Shown here: positions 7,987 through 15,781 of the stretch, in pieces
Numbering within the stretch: the stretch's first letter is position 1
Layout of the letters: every line of letters begins with the position of its first letter
DNA from: Telmatospirillum sp.
GTDB taxonomy: Bacteria > Pseudomonadota > Alphaproteobacteria > CACIAM-22H2
Direction: 5' to 3'
Length of the DNA: 64,000 bases
Assembly (NCBI GenBank): GCA_020248985.1
Contig: JADCGL010000013.1
Location: 80,654 to 144,653 of the forward strand
Made by a program: the position numbers and the translations under genes
Notes under the pieces: generated by a model
What the model was told of the DNA's origin: nothing
Seen by the model: the letters and a program-made list of their open reading frames with translations, nothing else
Databases searched by the model: none

Positions 7987-9231
7987 TCATGCGTAGCGCA
8001 ACGGCGAATACGGTGAAAGATCGATCTGCAGTGCTCTCCCCGCAATCAGTTCGGCAACGATGCTGGCGGTTTTTGCGGCGAGCGTCACACCCAGATGGGC
8101 GTGCCCGAATGCAAAGATGGCGCGCGGCGTTGCCGGTGCGACTCCGAGCACGGGGAGCCCGTCGGGCAGTGATGGCCGGAACCCCATCCACAAGCTGGCG
8201 TCGCTAGCGTCGAGTGCCGGCATCAGACGTTTGGCGTTCGATATTAGCTGTTCCGCGCGCCGGTAGTCGGGCGGCAGATCGAGTCCGGCGAATTCGACCG
8301 TGCCCGCAAGCCGAAGCCCGCCGGCCATCGATGTGACCGCGTATTTGCCTTCGCCGTCGATCAACTGGGCGGGAAGTTCGAGGCCGGGTTGTGGCAGCGT
8401 CGCGTGGTAGCCGCGCTCCACATCGAGCGGCAGTTTGGCGCCGAGCGCCGTTGCAAAAGGCTTCGAATGGGCGCCGGCCGCGAGCACGAACTTGTCGCAC
8501 TGCCAATCGCCATCTCCCGTTCCGAACGCGACGCCGTTCGCTGCCGGCGCGATGCGGTCGATGCGCTTGCGTACGATGCGCCCTCCTTTTGCTTCGAAGG
8601 AAGCGGCAAGGCCGTCGCACAGCGCCCCCGGATCGGCGACATGTCCGGCATCGGGTGCATAGACGCCGAAGCGATACTCGGGGGCGAGCATCGGCGCAAA
8701 ATCTTGCAGCCAAGCCTGATCGACTTCTTCGAGGCGCACGCCGCGCCTCCGACGCAGTGCGTGCGCCGGTTCGGCACCGTCGCGGCTCGTTTGCTTGGCA
8801 TAGACGTAGAGCAGACCCTGGCGGCGCAGTAGATGCGCCAACCCCGCATGCGCGGCAAACTCGGCCCACACCTCGCATGCATCGAGCGTGAGCGCTGCAA
8901 GTGCTTTGGAAATCGCCTCGACCCGATGTGGGCGGGCTGCCAATGCAAAATGCCATAGCCAGGGCAGCAACTGCGGCAAATAGGCCGGCCGGATCGTCAA
9001 AGGCGATGCGCTGTCAAGAAGCATGCGCGGCAAGGCGCGCAAAGTAGCGGGCATCGCGACAGGGGCAACCCAGCCCGGCGTGATGCCGCCAGCATTGCCG
9101 AACGAAGCGCCGCGGCCAGGCGACGGATCGAACAGCGCCACCTCGCGCCCAGCGTCGGCCAGCGCAAACGCGCACGCAAGCCCGACCACGCCGCCTCCCA
9201 GGATCGCGATTTCCACACGCGAAACGCTCAT
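7987..9231 (-). CDS. DadA-like FAD-dependent D-amino-acid dehydrogenase
   Basis: A 414-residue DAO-family flavoprotein. The FAD-binding GGGVVG lies at residues 12-17, followed by the DadA-like GASFGNAGGI segment, and the C-terminal half contains MGFRPSLPDGLPVLG and FGHAHLGVTL, typical of DadA-related dehydrogenases. It would oxidatively deaminate a D-amino acid or N-substituted amino acid at the inner face of the membrane and pass electrons to the respiratory chain. It overlaps the upstream ABC permease gene by ATGA, so uptake and oxidation of the same compound are probably coupled. Glycine oxidase or an opine oxidase are alternative readings. Confidence 0.8.
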   Translation of the reverse strand: MSVSRVEIAILGGGVVGLACAFALADAGREVALFDPSPGRGASFGNAGGITPGWVAPVAMPATLRALPRMLLDSASPLTIRPAYLPQLLPWLWHFALAARPHRVEAISKALAALTLDACEVWAEFAAHAGLAHLLRRQGLLYVYAKQTSRDGAEPAHALRRRRGVRLEEVDQAWLQDFAPMLAPEYRFGVYAPDAGHVADPGALCDGLAASFEAKGGRIVRKRIDRIAPAANGVAFGTGDGDWQCDKFVLAAGAHSKPFATALGAKLPLDVERGYHATLPQPGLELPAQLIDGEGKYAVTSMAGGLRLAGTVEFAGLDLPPDYRRAEQLISNAKRLMPALDASDASLWMGFRPSLPDGLPVLGVAPATPRAIFAFGHAHLGVTLAAKTASIVAELIAGRALQIDLSPYSPLRYA

Positions 9232-10142
9232 TTGAAACGACCCAAGCGCCGTTCAAGCCGCGCAAACATCAGCGACAGCGACCAGCACATCAGGAAATAA
9301 AGAAACGCTACCACGATCCACACTTCGAAGATTCTTGTCGTCGTTGCCGCCACCTCGTTGCCGAGGAATGTGAGATCCTGGATCGAGATCAGCGATACAA
9401 TCGAGGAGTCTTTGACGAGCGAGATGAACTGGCCTGCCAGCGGCGGCACGGTGCGTTGGATCGCCTGCGGCAGGATGACGAGCCGCAGGATGCGTCCGCG
9501 TCCGAGGCCCATCGACTTGGCAGCTTCCCATTGCCCCTTGTCGATCGACTGGATGCCGCCGCGCACGATTTCGGCGACGTAAGCCCCTTCGAACAGCGCG
9601 AGGCACACGACGGCCGAGACGAGGGCAGGCAGGAATTGCGGCGGCCCGAGCAGCAGTTCGATCGTGGCGCGCGTCTGGGGCGAGGCGCCGCGCACCCACG
9701 TGTCCAGCCCGAACGCCGGCACGAGCTGGCTCGTCAAGAAGAAGTAAACCACGAAGATGAAGACGAGCGGCGGCACGTTGCGGATCGCTTCGACGTAGCT
9801 GCGCGCCACGAGGCGCAACAAAAGAGACTGCGACACGCGCGCCATGCCCATTGCGCCGCCGATCGCGGCGGCGAGCAGGGCGGCCCATACGCTGATGCGC
9901 ACAGTGGTCCACAGGCCTATGAGGATGAGATTGGGGACCCAGGAATCCTGCGCTGCGTCGTAGCGCACGATGAAATTCCAGACCGGCGCCCAGTTCCAAT
10001 TGTAGTGGAGCACGGTCTGTGCCCGCCAGCCCACATAGATGCAAGCTGCCGCAACGCACAGCACGATCGTCAGATCGAGAGGGCCCAGCCGCCGCCGGTG
10101 CGCGACCGGCGGCGGCAAGCTTTCTTGCAGGGCCCGACTCAC
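9228..10142 (-). CDS. Amino-acid ABC transporter permease (HisM/GlnP family)
   Basis: A 304-residue inner-membrane protein with the HisMQ layout: an N-terminal membrane anchor, a periplasmic loop, then five helices with the family motif RNVPPLVFIFVVYF and the EAAKSMGLGRGRILRLVILPQAI coupling helix. The GTG at 10142 overlaps the binding-protein stop (GTGA); a start 7 codons upstream is possible but overlaps more. It probably pairs with the second permease of this operon to form the channel. No ATPase gene is next to it. Confidence 0.85.
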   Translation of the reverse strand: MSRALQESLPPPVAHRRRLGPLDLTIVLCVAAACIYVGWRAQTVLHYNWNWAPVWNFIVRYDAAQDSWVPNLILIGLWTTVRISVWAALLAAAIGGAMGMARVSQSLLLRLVARSYVEAIRNVPPLVFIFVVYFFLTSQLVPAFGLDTWVRGASPQTRATIELLLGPPQFLPALVSAVVCLALFEGAYVAEIVRGGIQSIDKGQWEAAKSMGLGRGRILRLVILPQAIQRTVPPLAGQFISLVKDSSIVSLISIQDLTFLGNEVAATTTRIFEVWIVVAFLYFLMCWSLSLMFARLERRLGRFK

Positions 10143-10972
10143 TGCGCCTGCTGGTCGCGCCATTCGCGACCCTTGAACCAGTAGGCTTGGCGCTCGGCAA
10201 GCCAGCCGTCGAGCTGGCGGCTCTGGATCCAGTTGTTGAGGAAGTTCAGCGAATCCGGATCGCCCTTGCGCACCGCCATCGCGTCAGCTTGGCGAACGAG
10301 CGGCTCGGCAAACGGCTGGAAAAGCGTGTCGGGATTGTCGAGGGCCGCGAAGACGGGGCGCGGCACAGTGCCGATCATCCCATGCGCGCGTCCGTTGGTC
10401 ACTTCGAGCAGCGCTTGCGCGTCGTCGTCGAATTGGCGCAGCGTCGCCTTGGGAAACAGGCGCTGTGCCGCGGCCGCCGCCGACGATCCGCGTCGCGTCA
10501 CGAGCGTGACGTTTGGCTTGTCGAAATCCGCGATTGTCGAGAACCCGTTGGCCAGGCGCTTGTTGGCCACCACGTCCACGCCGGTCGCCGAATAGGGGGC
10601 CGTGAAATTGACCGTGAGATTGCGTGCGGGCGTGATCGTCATGCCGCCGATGATGAAGTCGAACTGGCCTGCGATCAGCGCCGGAATGATGCCATCCCAC
10701 GCGGTCGGCACGAACTCCGCGCGAACGCCCATGTCTTCGGCGAGCTTCTTGGCGACGTCGATCTCGTAGCCAATCAGCTCGCCTGCCTTGTTGCGGAACG
10801 CCCACGGCACGAAGGTGGCCATGCCGACGCGCAAGGAGCCGCGCTTTTTTATGTCCTCGATGGCGCTGCTCTGCGACAGCGCCTGGCGTGCGTCCTGGGC
10901 TTGGGCCGCGAGCGGCGTCAAAAGAGCGACGGCTGCCGCTGCCGCGAATGCAAGTTTTCTGAAGTTCAACAT
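10139..10972 (-). CDS. Periplasmic amino-acid-binding protein of ABC importer
   Basis: A 277-residue SBP_bac_3 family protein. A Sec signal peptide ends at about Ala25 (LAAQA), followed by GSLRVGMATFVPWAFRNKAGE and GYEIDVAKKLAEDMG, the typical start of polar amino-acid binding proteins, and FDFIIGGMTITPAR in lobe one. A strong AGGAGG lies 6 bases before the ATG. It sits between two HisMQ permeases and upstream of DadA- and Sox-type oxidases, so the ligand is probably an N-methyl, D- or glycine-betaine-derived amino acid; this is inference from context. Confidence 0.88.
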   Translation of the reverse strand: MLNFRKLAFAAAAAVALLTPLAAQAQDARQALSQSSAIEDIKKRGSLRVGMATFVPWAFRNKAGELIGYEIDVAKKLAEDMGVRAEFVPTAWDGIIPALIAGQFDFIIGGMTITPARNLTVNFTAPYSATGVDVVANKRLANGFSTIADFDKPNVTLVTRRGSSAAAAAQRLFPKATLRQFDDDAQALLEVTNGRAHGMIGTVPRPVFAALDNPDTLFQPFAEPLVRQADAMAVRKGDPDSLNFLNNWIQSRQLDGWLAERQAYWFKGREWRDQQAQ

Positions 10973-11022
10973 AGTGCCTCCTGTTTAGATGGTTCGTTTT
11001 CTGGAGCCTCGGAAATGCGAAT

Positions 11023-11847
11023 TCAGGCTTTCGTGCGCCGCTCTATCTGCGAAACGCCGAACGACATGGCGCCGGTGACGACAAGATAGATCGCCGCCAC
11101 CGTGAGCCAGATTTCGAAGGTAAGGAACGTGTCGGCTATTACGTTGCGGCCTTCATTGGTGAGATCGAAGACTGCGATCACGCTGACGATGGATGAGTGT
11201 TTGACGAGCGACACTGAGAGACCGGTGAGCGGTGGCAGCACGAGGCGCAGCGCCTGCGGCAGCACGACGAGGCGATAGAGGGCGGCCTTCGAAAGGCCCA
11301 GACTGCGGCCGGCCTCCCATTGCCCTCTGGGCACGGCTTCAATGCCGGCGCGGAAAATTTCCGCCGCGAATGCGCCTTCGAAAACCGCGAGGCATAGAAT
11401 GCCGGTCCAATGGCGGTCGATCCCCAGGATCGGCGCCAGCACGAAATAGAAAAGATAGAGCTGAACCAGCAGCGGCGTATTGCGGATAACCTCGACATAG
11501 ATGCGCACGAGCCATTCGCCGGCCAACGAATTCGACCGGCGCAGGATTGCGGCAAACAGCCCGATCGCGATGGTCAGCGCCAACGCCCAAGCACTGATCT
11601 CAAGCGTGACGAGCAGTCCCTTGGCGAGCGGGCCCAGATAGATTTCGCCATCGATCTCGCGATAGAGGAAGCGGGGAACCCGATACCATTGCCAATTATA
11701 CCCCATGCTGCCGGCACCCTTGACCGTGGCCCAGATCAAGAAGGCGGCAAACAGCACGAACTGCACGGAATCCGACAGGCGCCGCCACGCAAACGGTGCT
11801 GTGGGTGCGCGCATGTCTGGAGCGGAAGATGTGCTCGTGCCGCTCAT
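11023..11847 (-). CDS. Amino-acid ABC transporter permease, first gene of sox operon
   Basis: A 274-residue HisMQ-type permease with the RNTPLLVQLYLFYFVLAP motif and the EAGRSLGLSKAALYRLVVLPQAL cytoplasmic loop. It shows the same extended N-terminal anchor and periplasmic loop (NWQWYRVPRF) as its partner at 9228-10142, so the two form a heterodimer pair. The ATG at 11847 was preferred; a 34-codon upstream extension reads through unlikely sequence. It is the first gene of the minus-strand unit that continues through the binding protein, DadA-like enzyme and soxBDAG. Confidence 0.83.
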   Translation of the reverse strand: MSGTSTSSAPDMRAPTAPFAWRRLSDSVQFVLFAAFLIWATVKGAGSMGYNWQWYRVPRFLYREIDGEIYLGPLAKGLLVTLEISAWALALTIAIGLFAAILRRSNSLAGEWLVRIYVEVIRNTPLLVQLYLFYFVLAPILGIDRHWTGILCLAVFEGAFAAEIFRAGIEAVPRGQWEAGRSLGLSKAALYRLVVLPQALRLVLPPLTGLSVSLVKHSSIVSVIAVFDLTNEGRNVIADTFLTFEIWLTVAAIYLVVTGAMSFGVSQIERRTKA

Positions 11848-12157
11848 GCCTGTTGGGTTCCGTTCTTTGCGCGTCTCATGCGGCTTTGTCGCAAAATCCA
11901 GCCATTTCCCAGCAATAATCCTGCCATATCCGGGTTCAGGAGGGGGCAAAAGAATGTCGTGCCGCCACCAAGCTCCGTTATGTGTCGTTCAAGCTCTGTT
12001 ATGTGTCGTTGATCTTTGCAAGCTGGGGGAATGTGCCGCGCGCCATCGTCTCGCAGGGCTGGAGTTCTGCCGCCGAGGCCACCAATGAAGCCCGTCAGAT
12101 CGACAGTCAGGCGGCTCCTGCTTTGATGGGGCACTATGTCCCTGATGAATTCTGCGT
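11848..12157. other. 310-base intergenic region with a tandem 21-base repeat
   Basis: No convincing gene is seen between the ABC-F gene and the first permease of the sox operon. The region must hold the promoter of the minus-strand sox/ABC operon. It also contains the tandem repeat at 11969-12010. No transposase fragment was recognised. Confidence 0.5.
11969..12010. repeat. Two adjacent 21-base direct repeats
   Basis: Two head-to-tail copies of CAAGCTCYGTTATGTGTCGTT (11969-11989 and 11990-12010) differ at a single base. The repeat is lower in GC than its surroundings. It lies about 120 bases upstream of the start of the minus-strand transporter/sox operon, so it may be a paired regulator site; a remnant of a mobile-element end is the other possibility. 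Confidence 0.7.
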
Positions 12158-13777
12158 TTAATGATGCAGGCCGGGTGCTTCCTGGCCGGTGCGGGTTACG
12201 TATTCGGTGTAGCCGCCGTCGTAGCGGTGGATGCCCTCGGGCGTGAGTTCGAGTACGCGATTGGAAAGCGCCGCGAGGAAGCGCCGGTCGTGCGAGACGA
12301 ACAGCATCGTCCCCTCGTAGTCCGACAGGGCGGCGATCAGCATCTCCTTGGTCGCCATGTCGAGATGGTTTGTCGGTTCGTCGAGCACGAGGAAGTTTGG
12401 TGGATCGTAGAGCATCTGCGCCATGACCAGCCTGGCCTTCTCGCCGCCCGACAGAACGCGGCATTTCTTTTCGACCTCGTCGCCCGAAAAGCCGAAGCAA
12501 CCCGCCAGCGTCCGCAACGAGCCTTGGCCGGCGCGCGGGAAAGCGTCTTCCAGCGATTCGAAGACCGTGCGATCGCCATCGAGAAGGTCCATCGCGTGCT
12601 GGGCAAAATAACCGATCTTTACGCTGCCGCCGAGAGCCACGCTACCGACATCGGGCTTCGTAGCGCCCGCAACCAGCTTCAGCAGCGTCGACTTTCCAGC
12701 TCCGTTGACGCCGAGCACACAGCAGCGCTCGCGCTGGCGGATCGTATGGTCGAGCGCTACGTAGATGATCCGCTCGCCGTAGCGCTTGTGGACGTTTCGC
12801 AAGACGACGACGTCGTCGCCTGAGCGCGGTGCTTGCATGAATTCGAATGCAATCGTCTGACGGCGCTTTGGCGGCTCGACGCGGTCGATTTTCTCCAGCT
12901 TCTTCACGCGACTCTGCACTTGGGCGGCATGCGAGGCGCGCGCCTTGAATCGTTCGATGAATTTGATCTCTTTGGCGAGCATCGCCTGCTGGCGCTCGAA
13001 TTGCGCTTGCTGCTGCTTTTCGTTCTGCGCGCGCTGCATTTCGTAGAACTCATAGTTGCCCGAGTAGGTCGTCAACGTGCCGCCGTCGATCTCGACCACC
13101 TTGTCGACAATGCGATTCATGAATTCGCGGTCATGCGAGGTGAGCATCAAGGCGCCGTCATAGCCCTTGAGAAACGCTTCGAGCCAGATAAGGCTCTCGA
13201 GATCGAGATGGTTGCTCGGTTCATCGAGCAGCATCACGTCGGGGCGCATCAGCAAGATGCGGGCGAGTGCAACGCGCATTTTCCAACCGCCCGACAGCGC
13301 GCCGACGTCGCCGTCCATCATCTCTTGGCTAAAGCTGAGACCGGCCAGCGTCTCGCGTGCCCGGCTCTCCAGCGCGTAACCGCCTAGCTCTTCGAAGCGC
13401 GCCTGCACTTCACCGAAACGTTCGAGAACCTGCTCGAAATCCTCCGCGTCGGGATCCGCCATGCGGGCCTCAAGCGCTTTGAGCTCGGAAGCCACGGCAC
13501 TCACAGCACCGGCCCCGTCCATCACCTCGGCAACGGCACTGCGGCCGGACATTTCTCCTACATCCTGGCTGAAATAGCCGATCGAAATGCCGCGGTCGGT
13601 CGAGACCTGCCCTTCGTCCGGCTGCTCGCGTCCGGCGATCATCCGGAATATGGTTGTCTTGCCGGCGCCGTTGGGGCCCACGAGACCGACCTTTTCGCCC
13701 TTGAGGAGGGCCGCCGACGCTTCGATGAAGAGAAGCTGTTGGCCGTTCTGCTTGCTGATGTTATCGAGACGAATCAT
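12158..13777 (-). CDS. ABC-F family ATPase (ribosome-associated type)
   Basis: A 539-residue soluble protein with two ABC cassettes and no membrane segments. Cassette 1: Walker A GPNGAGKT (34-41), signature LSGGW (161-165), Walker B VMLLDEP (181-187). A charged helical linker follows at about residues 245-300 (QNEKQQQAQFERQQ and later KARASHAAQVQSR). Cassette 2: Walker A GVNGAGKS (356-363), then LSGGEKARL and FLVLDEPTNHLD. This is the EttA/Uup/YbiT-like architecture of translation factors that act on the ribosome, not of transporters. It appears monocistronic. Which ABC-F subgroup it belongs to was not resolved; YbiT-like is likely from the length. Confidence 0.93.
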   Translation of the reverse strand: MIRLDNISKQNGQQLLFIEASAALLKGEKVGLVGPNGAGKTTIFRMIAGREQPDEGQVSTDRGISIGYFSQDVGEMSGRSAVAEVMDGAGAVSAVASELKALEARMADPDAEDFEQVLERFGEVQARFEELGGYALESRARETLAGLSFSQEMMDGDVGALSGGWKMRVALARILLMRPDVMLLDEPSNHLDLESLIWLEAFLKGYDGALMLTSHDREFMNRIVDKVVEIDGGTLTTYSGNYEFYEMQRAQNEKQQQAQFERQQAMLAKEIKFIERFKARASHAAQVQSRVKKLEKIDRVEPPKRRQTIAFEFMQAPRSGDDVVVLRNVHKRYGERIIYVALDHTIRQRERCCVLGVNGAGKSTLLKLVAGATKPDVGSVALGGSVKIGYFAQHAMDLLDGDRTVFESLEDAFPRAGQGSLRTLAGCFGFSGDEVEKKCRVLSGGEKARLVMAQMLYDPPNFLVLDEPTNHLDMATKEMLIAALSDYEGTMLFVSHDRRFLAALSNRVLELTPEGIHRYDGGYTEYVTRTGQEAPGLHH

Positions 13778-13996
13778 ATGTTCCTGCGTTCCAAGGCGGG
13801 GACCTTAGACAGCAGAGCCGGTACCCGTCCATGGATTTTGCGCGGCCAGACGGGGCGCTGCAGACAAATCGAACTTTTGGGACTTTGGGTGTGAGGTATC
13901 GTCTCGCGGGCTTCGATTCCGGTCGCTGCGAAACGGTGGACTTGCGCTGTCAGGTCGGCCATCGATCTGGCATTAGCGCTTGCGTTCTTTGTTTGG

Positions 13997-15781
13997 TCAG
14001 TTCAGCCCGGACGATGCGAGAAAGTGGCGCAGATAGCTCGATTTTGTTTCCGCTGCGGCGAGCGACGAACGGCGATTGGCGGTCGCGGCATGGTCAATCC
14101 CGTCCGATGCGACGATAACGCCGTAGACGTCTGCCGCGTAAGATGCGGTGATCAAGCCGTTCAGGACGTCTGAATACACCGCTTCCGGATTGCGTTCGGC
14201 GGGATCGCCGAAGCCACCCGCGCCGGCTTGGATATGCACGAATACGTCGCCCTTTTTCATCGCCACACCTTCCATCGGGCATGCCGGCAGAATGCGTTGG
14301 CTCGGGCCGGGATTGATGATGTTCCAAGACGGCGTGCCGGGCAGCCCGCCATCGAGTCCGTAGGGTGGAACGGCGCGGCGGTCCGAGCGCATGATTAGCA
14401 CGGCCTCGTCGGCAAGCAGCCGATAGCCGCGCGACAGGGCTGCACCGCCGCGATGGCGGCCAGGGCCGCCCGAGTTTTCGACGAACGCGTAATGCGTGAT
14501 CTCGACGGGATGGCGCGCTTCCAGCATCTCGATCGGCGTGTTGCCGAGATTGGCACCGGGATTGGAAATGCCTTCTTGGCCGTCGCGCTGCGCGCTGCCG
14601 CCCCAGCATCCCATCAAGCCGCCGGATACGATGAAGGGTTTGTTGTTGTGCCGGCCGGCGATGTGCGGAGCCGAGGAGCCGCCTTCGTTGGCGGCAGGGA
14701 TCCGGCCCGGCAAGATCTGGGCGAAAGCGCCCAGCAGCGTGTCGAACATGCGAAAGCAGATGATGCCGCGAGCCCCGCAGGCGGCAGGCTCGCGCGGATT
14801 GACGATCGACCCGAGCGGTGCCGTCACCTTGATCGCGCGCATATAGCCTTCGCAATTGGGAATGGCTGCGCCCAACGCGCAGCGAACGGCGAGATAGCAC
14901 ATCGCGTTTGTCGTCGGCATCGGCCCGTTGATCGCGGCTGCGACCTGCGCGGACGTTCCGGTCCAGTCGATATGGACCGTGTCGCCGGCAATGGTCAGCG
15001 CGGCGTGGAACTTGATGCGTTCGGGGTTCTCGCCGAGCCCGTCGAGATAGTCTTCGAAATGGTAGCTTCCGTCGGGCAAAGCGGCGATTTCGGCGCGGAT
15101 CAGGCGTTCGGCGTAGTTGTGCAGCTCTTCGGTGTAGCGCCGATAGTCGGCGAGGCCGTAGCGGCCGATCAGTCCGAGTAGCGCTTTTTCTCCGTTGTTG
15201 CAGGCGGCGATCTGCGCACGCACGTCGCCCATGACGAATTTGGGCAGACGCGTGTTTTTTTCTATCAAGCGGAAGATCGCGTTGTTGGGTTTGCCGGCCT
15301 CGAAAAGCTTCAGGATCGGGATGCGCAGGCCTTCTTGATAGATCTCCTTGGCGAACACGGCCATGCCGCCGGGCGCAATGCCGCCAATGTCGCATTGATG
15401 GGCGAGCGTTGCGACATAGCCCGCCAGTTCGCCGTCGGCGAAAACGGGTTTGATCACGTAGAAGTCCGGCAGATGCATGCCGCCGGCACCATAGGGGTCG
15501 TTGAAGATGAAAATGTCGCCGGGCACGATCTGACCCGCATATTGGTCGGCCAGATGCCGCATCGCGTCGGGAAACGATCCGAGATGCACGGGCGTGGTGA
15601 GACCTTGGGCGACCGTGCGCCCTTCGTGGTCGCAGACAGCCGTCGAATAGTCCATCGAATCGCGCACGATGTTCGAGTAGGCGGCGCGCATGATCACAAG
15701 CGCCAACTCGTCGGCGATCGAGCTCAGTGCACTTTGGATCACCTCGAGCGTGATCGGGTCGATCGCGTGTGCGGCCTTCAT
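13997..15781 (-). CDS. hyuB: Hydantoinase B / oxoprolinase-like subunit B
   Basis: A 594-residue HyuB-family protein. It opens with DPITLEVIQSALSSIADEL and contains RDSMDYSTAVCD and FNDPYGAGGMHLPDF, hallmarks of N-methylhydantoinase/acetone-carboxylase-type beta subunits. The C-terminal region has GGPGRHRGGAALSRGYRLL and the glycine-rich QAGAGGFGDPAER. It overlaps hyuA by ATGA and must form an ATP-dependent amidohydrolase with it. The true substrate (hydantoin, oxoproline, creatinine-type ring or a carboxylation) is not decided by sequence alone. Confidence 0.9.
   Translation of the reverse strand: MKAAHAIDPITLEVIQSALSSIADELALVIMRAAYSNIVRDSMDYSTAVCDHEGRTVAQGLTTPVHLGSFPDAMRHLADQYAGQIVPGDIFIFNDPYGAGGMHLPDFYVIKPVFADGELAGYVATLAHQCDIGGIAPGGMAVFAKEIYQEGLRIPILKLFEAGKPNNAIFRLIEKNTRLPKFVMGDVRAQIAACNNGEKALLGLIGRYGLADYRRYTEELHNYAERLIRAEIAALPDGSYHFEDYLDGLGENPERIKFHAALTIAGDTVHIDWTGTSAQVAAAINGPMPTTNAMCYLAVRCALGAAIPNCEGYMRAIKVTAPLGSIVNPREPAACGARGIICFRMFDTLLGAFAQILPGRIPAANEGGSSAPHIAGRHNNKPFIVSGGLMGCWGGSAQRDGQEGISNPGANLGNTPIEMLEARHPVEITHYAFVENSGGPGRHRGGAALSRGYRLLADEAVLIMRSDRRAVPPYGLDGGLPGTPSWNIINPGPSQRILPACPMEGVAMKKGDVFVHIQAGAGGFGDPAERNPEAVYSDVLNGLITASYAADVYGVIVASDGIDHAATANRRSSLAAAETKSSYLRHFLASSGLN

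Noticed and set aside
11969..12010. Idea that the 21-base tandem repeat is a CRISPR array or an insertion-sequence end
   Set aside because: Only two adjacent copies without spacers, no cas genes, and no transposase nearby; kept only as a repeat.
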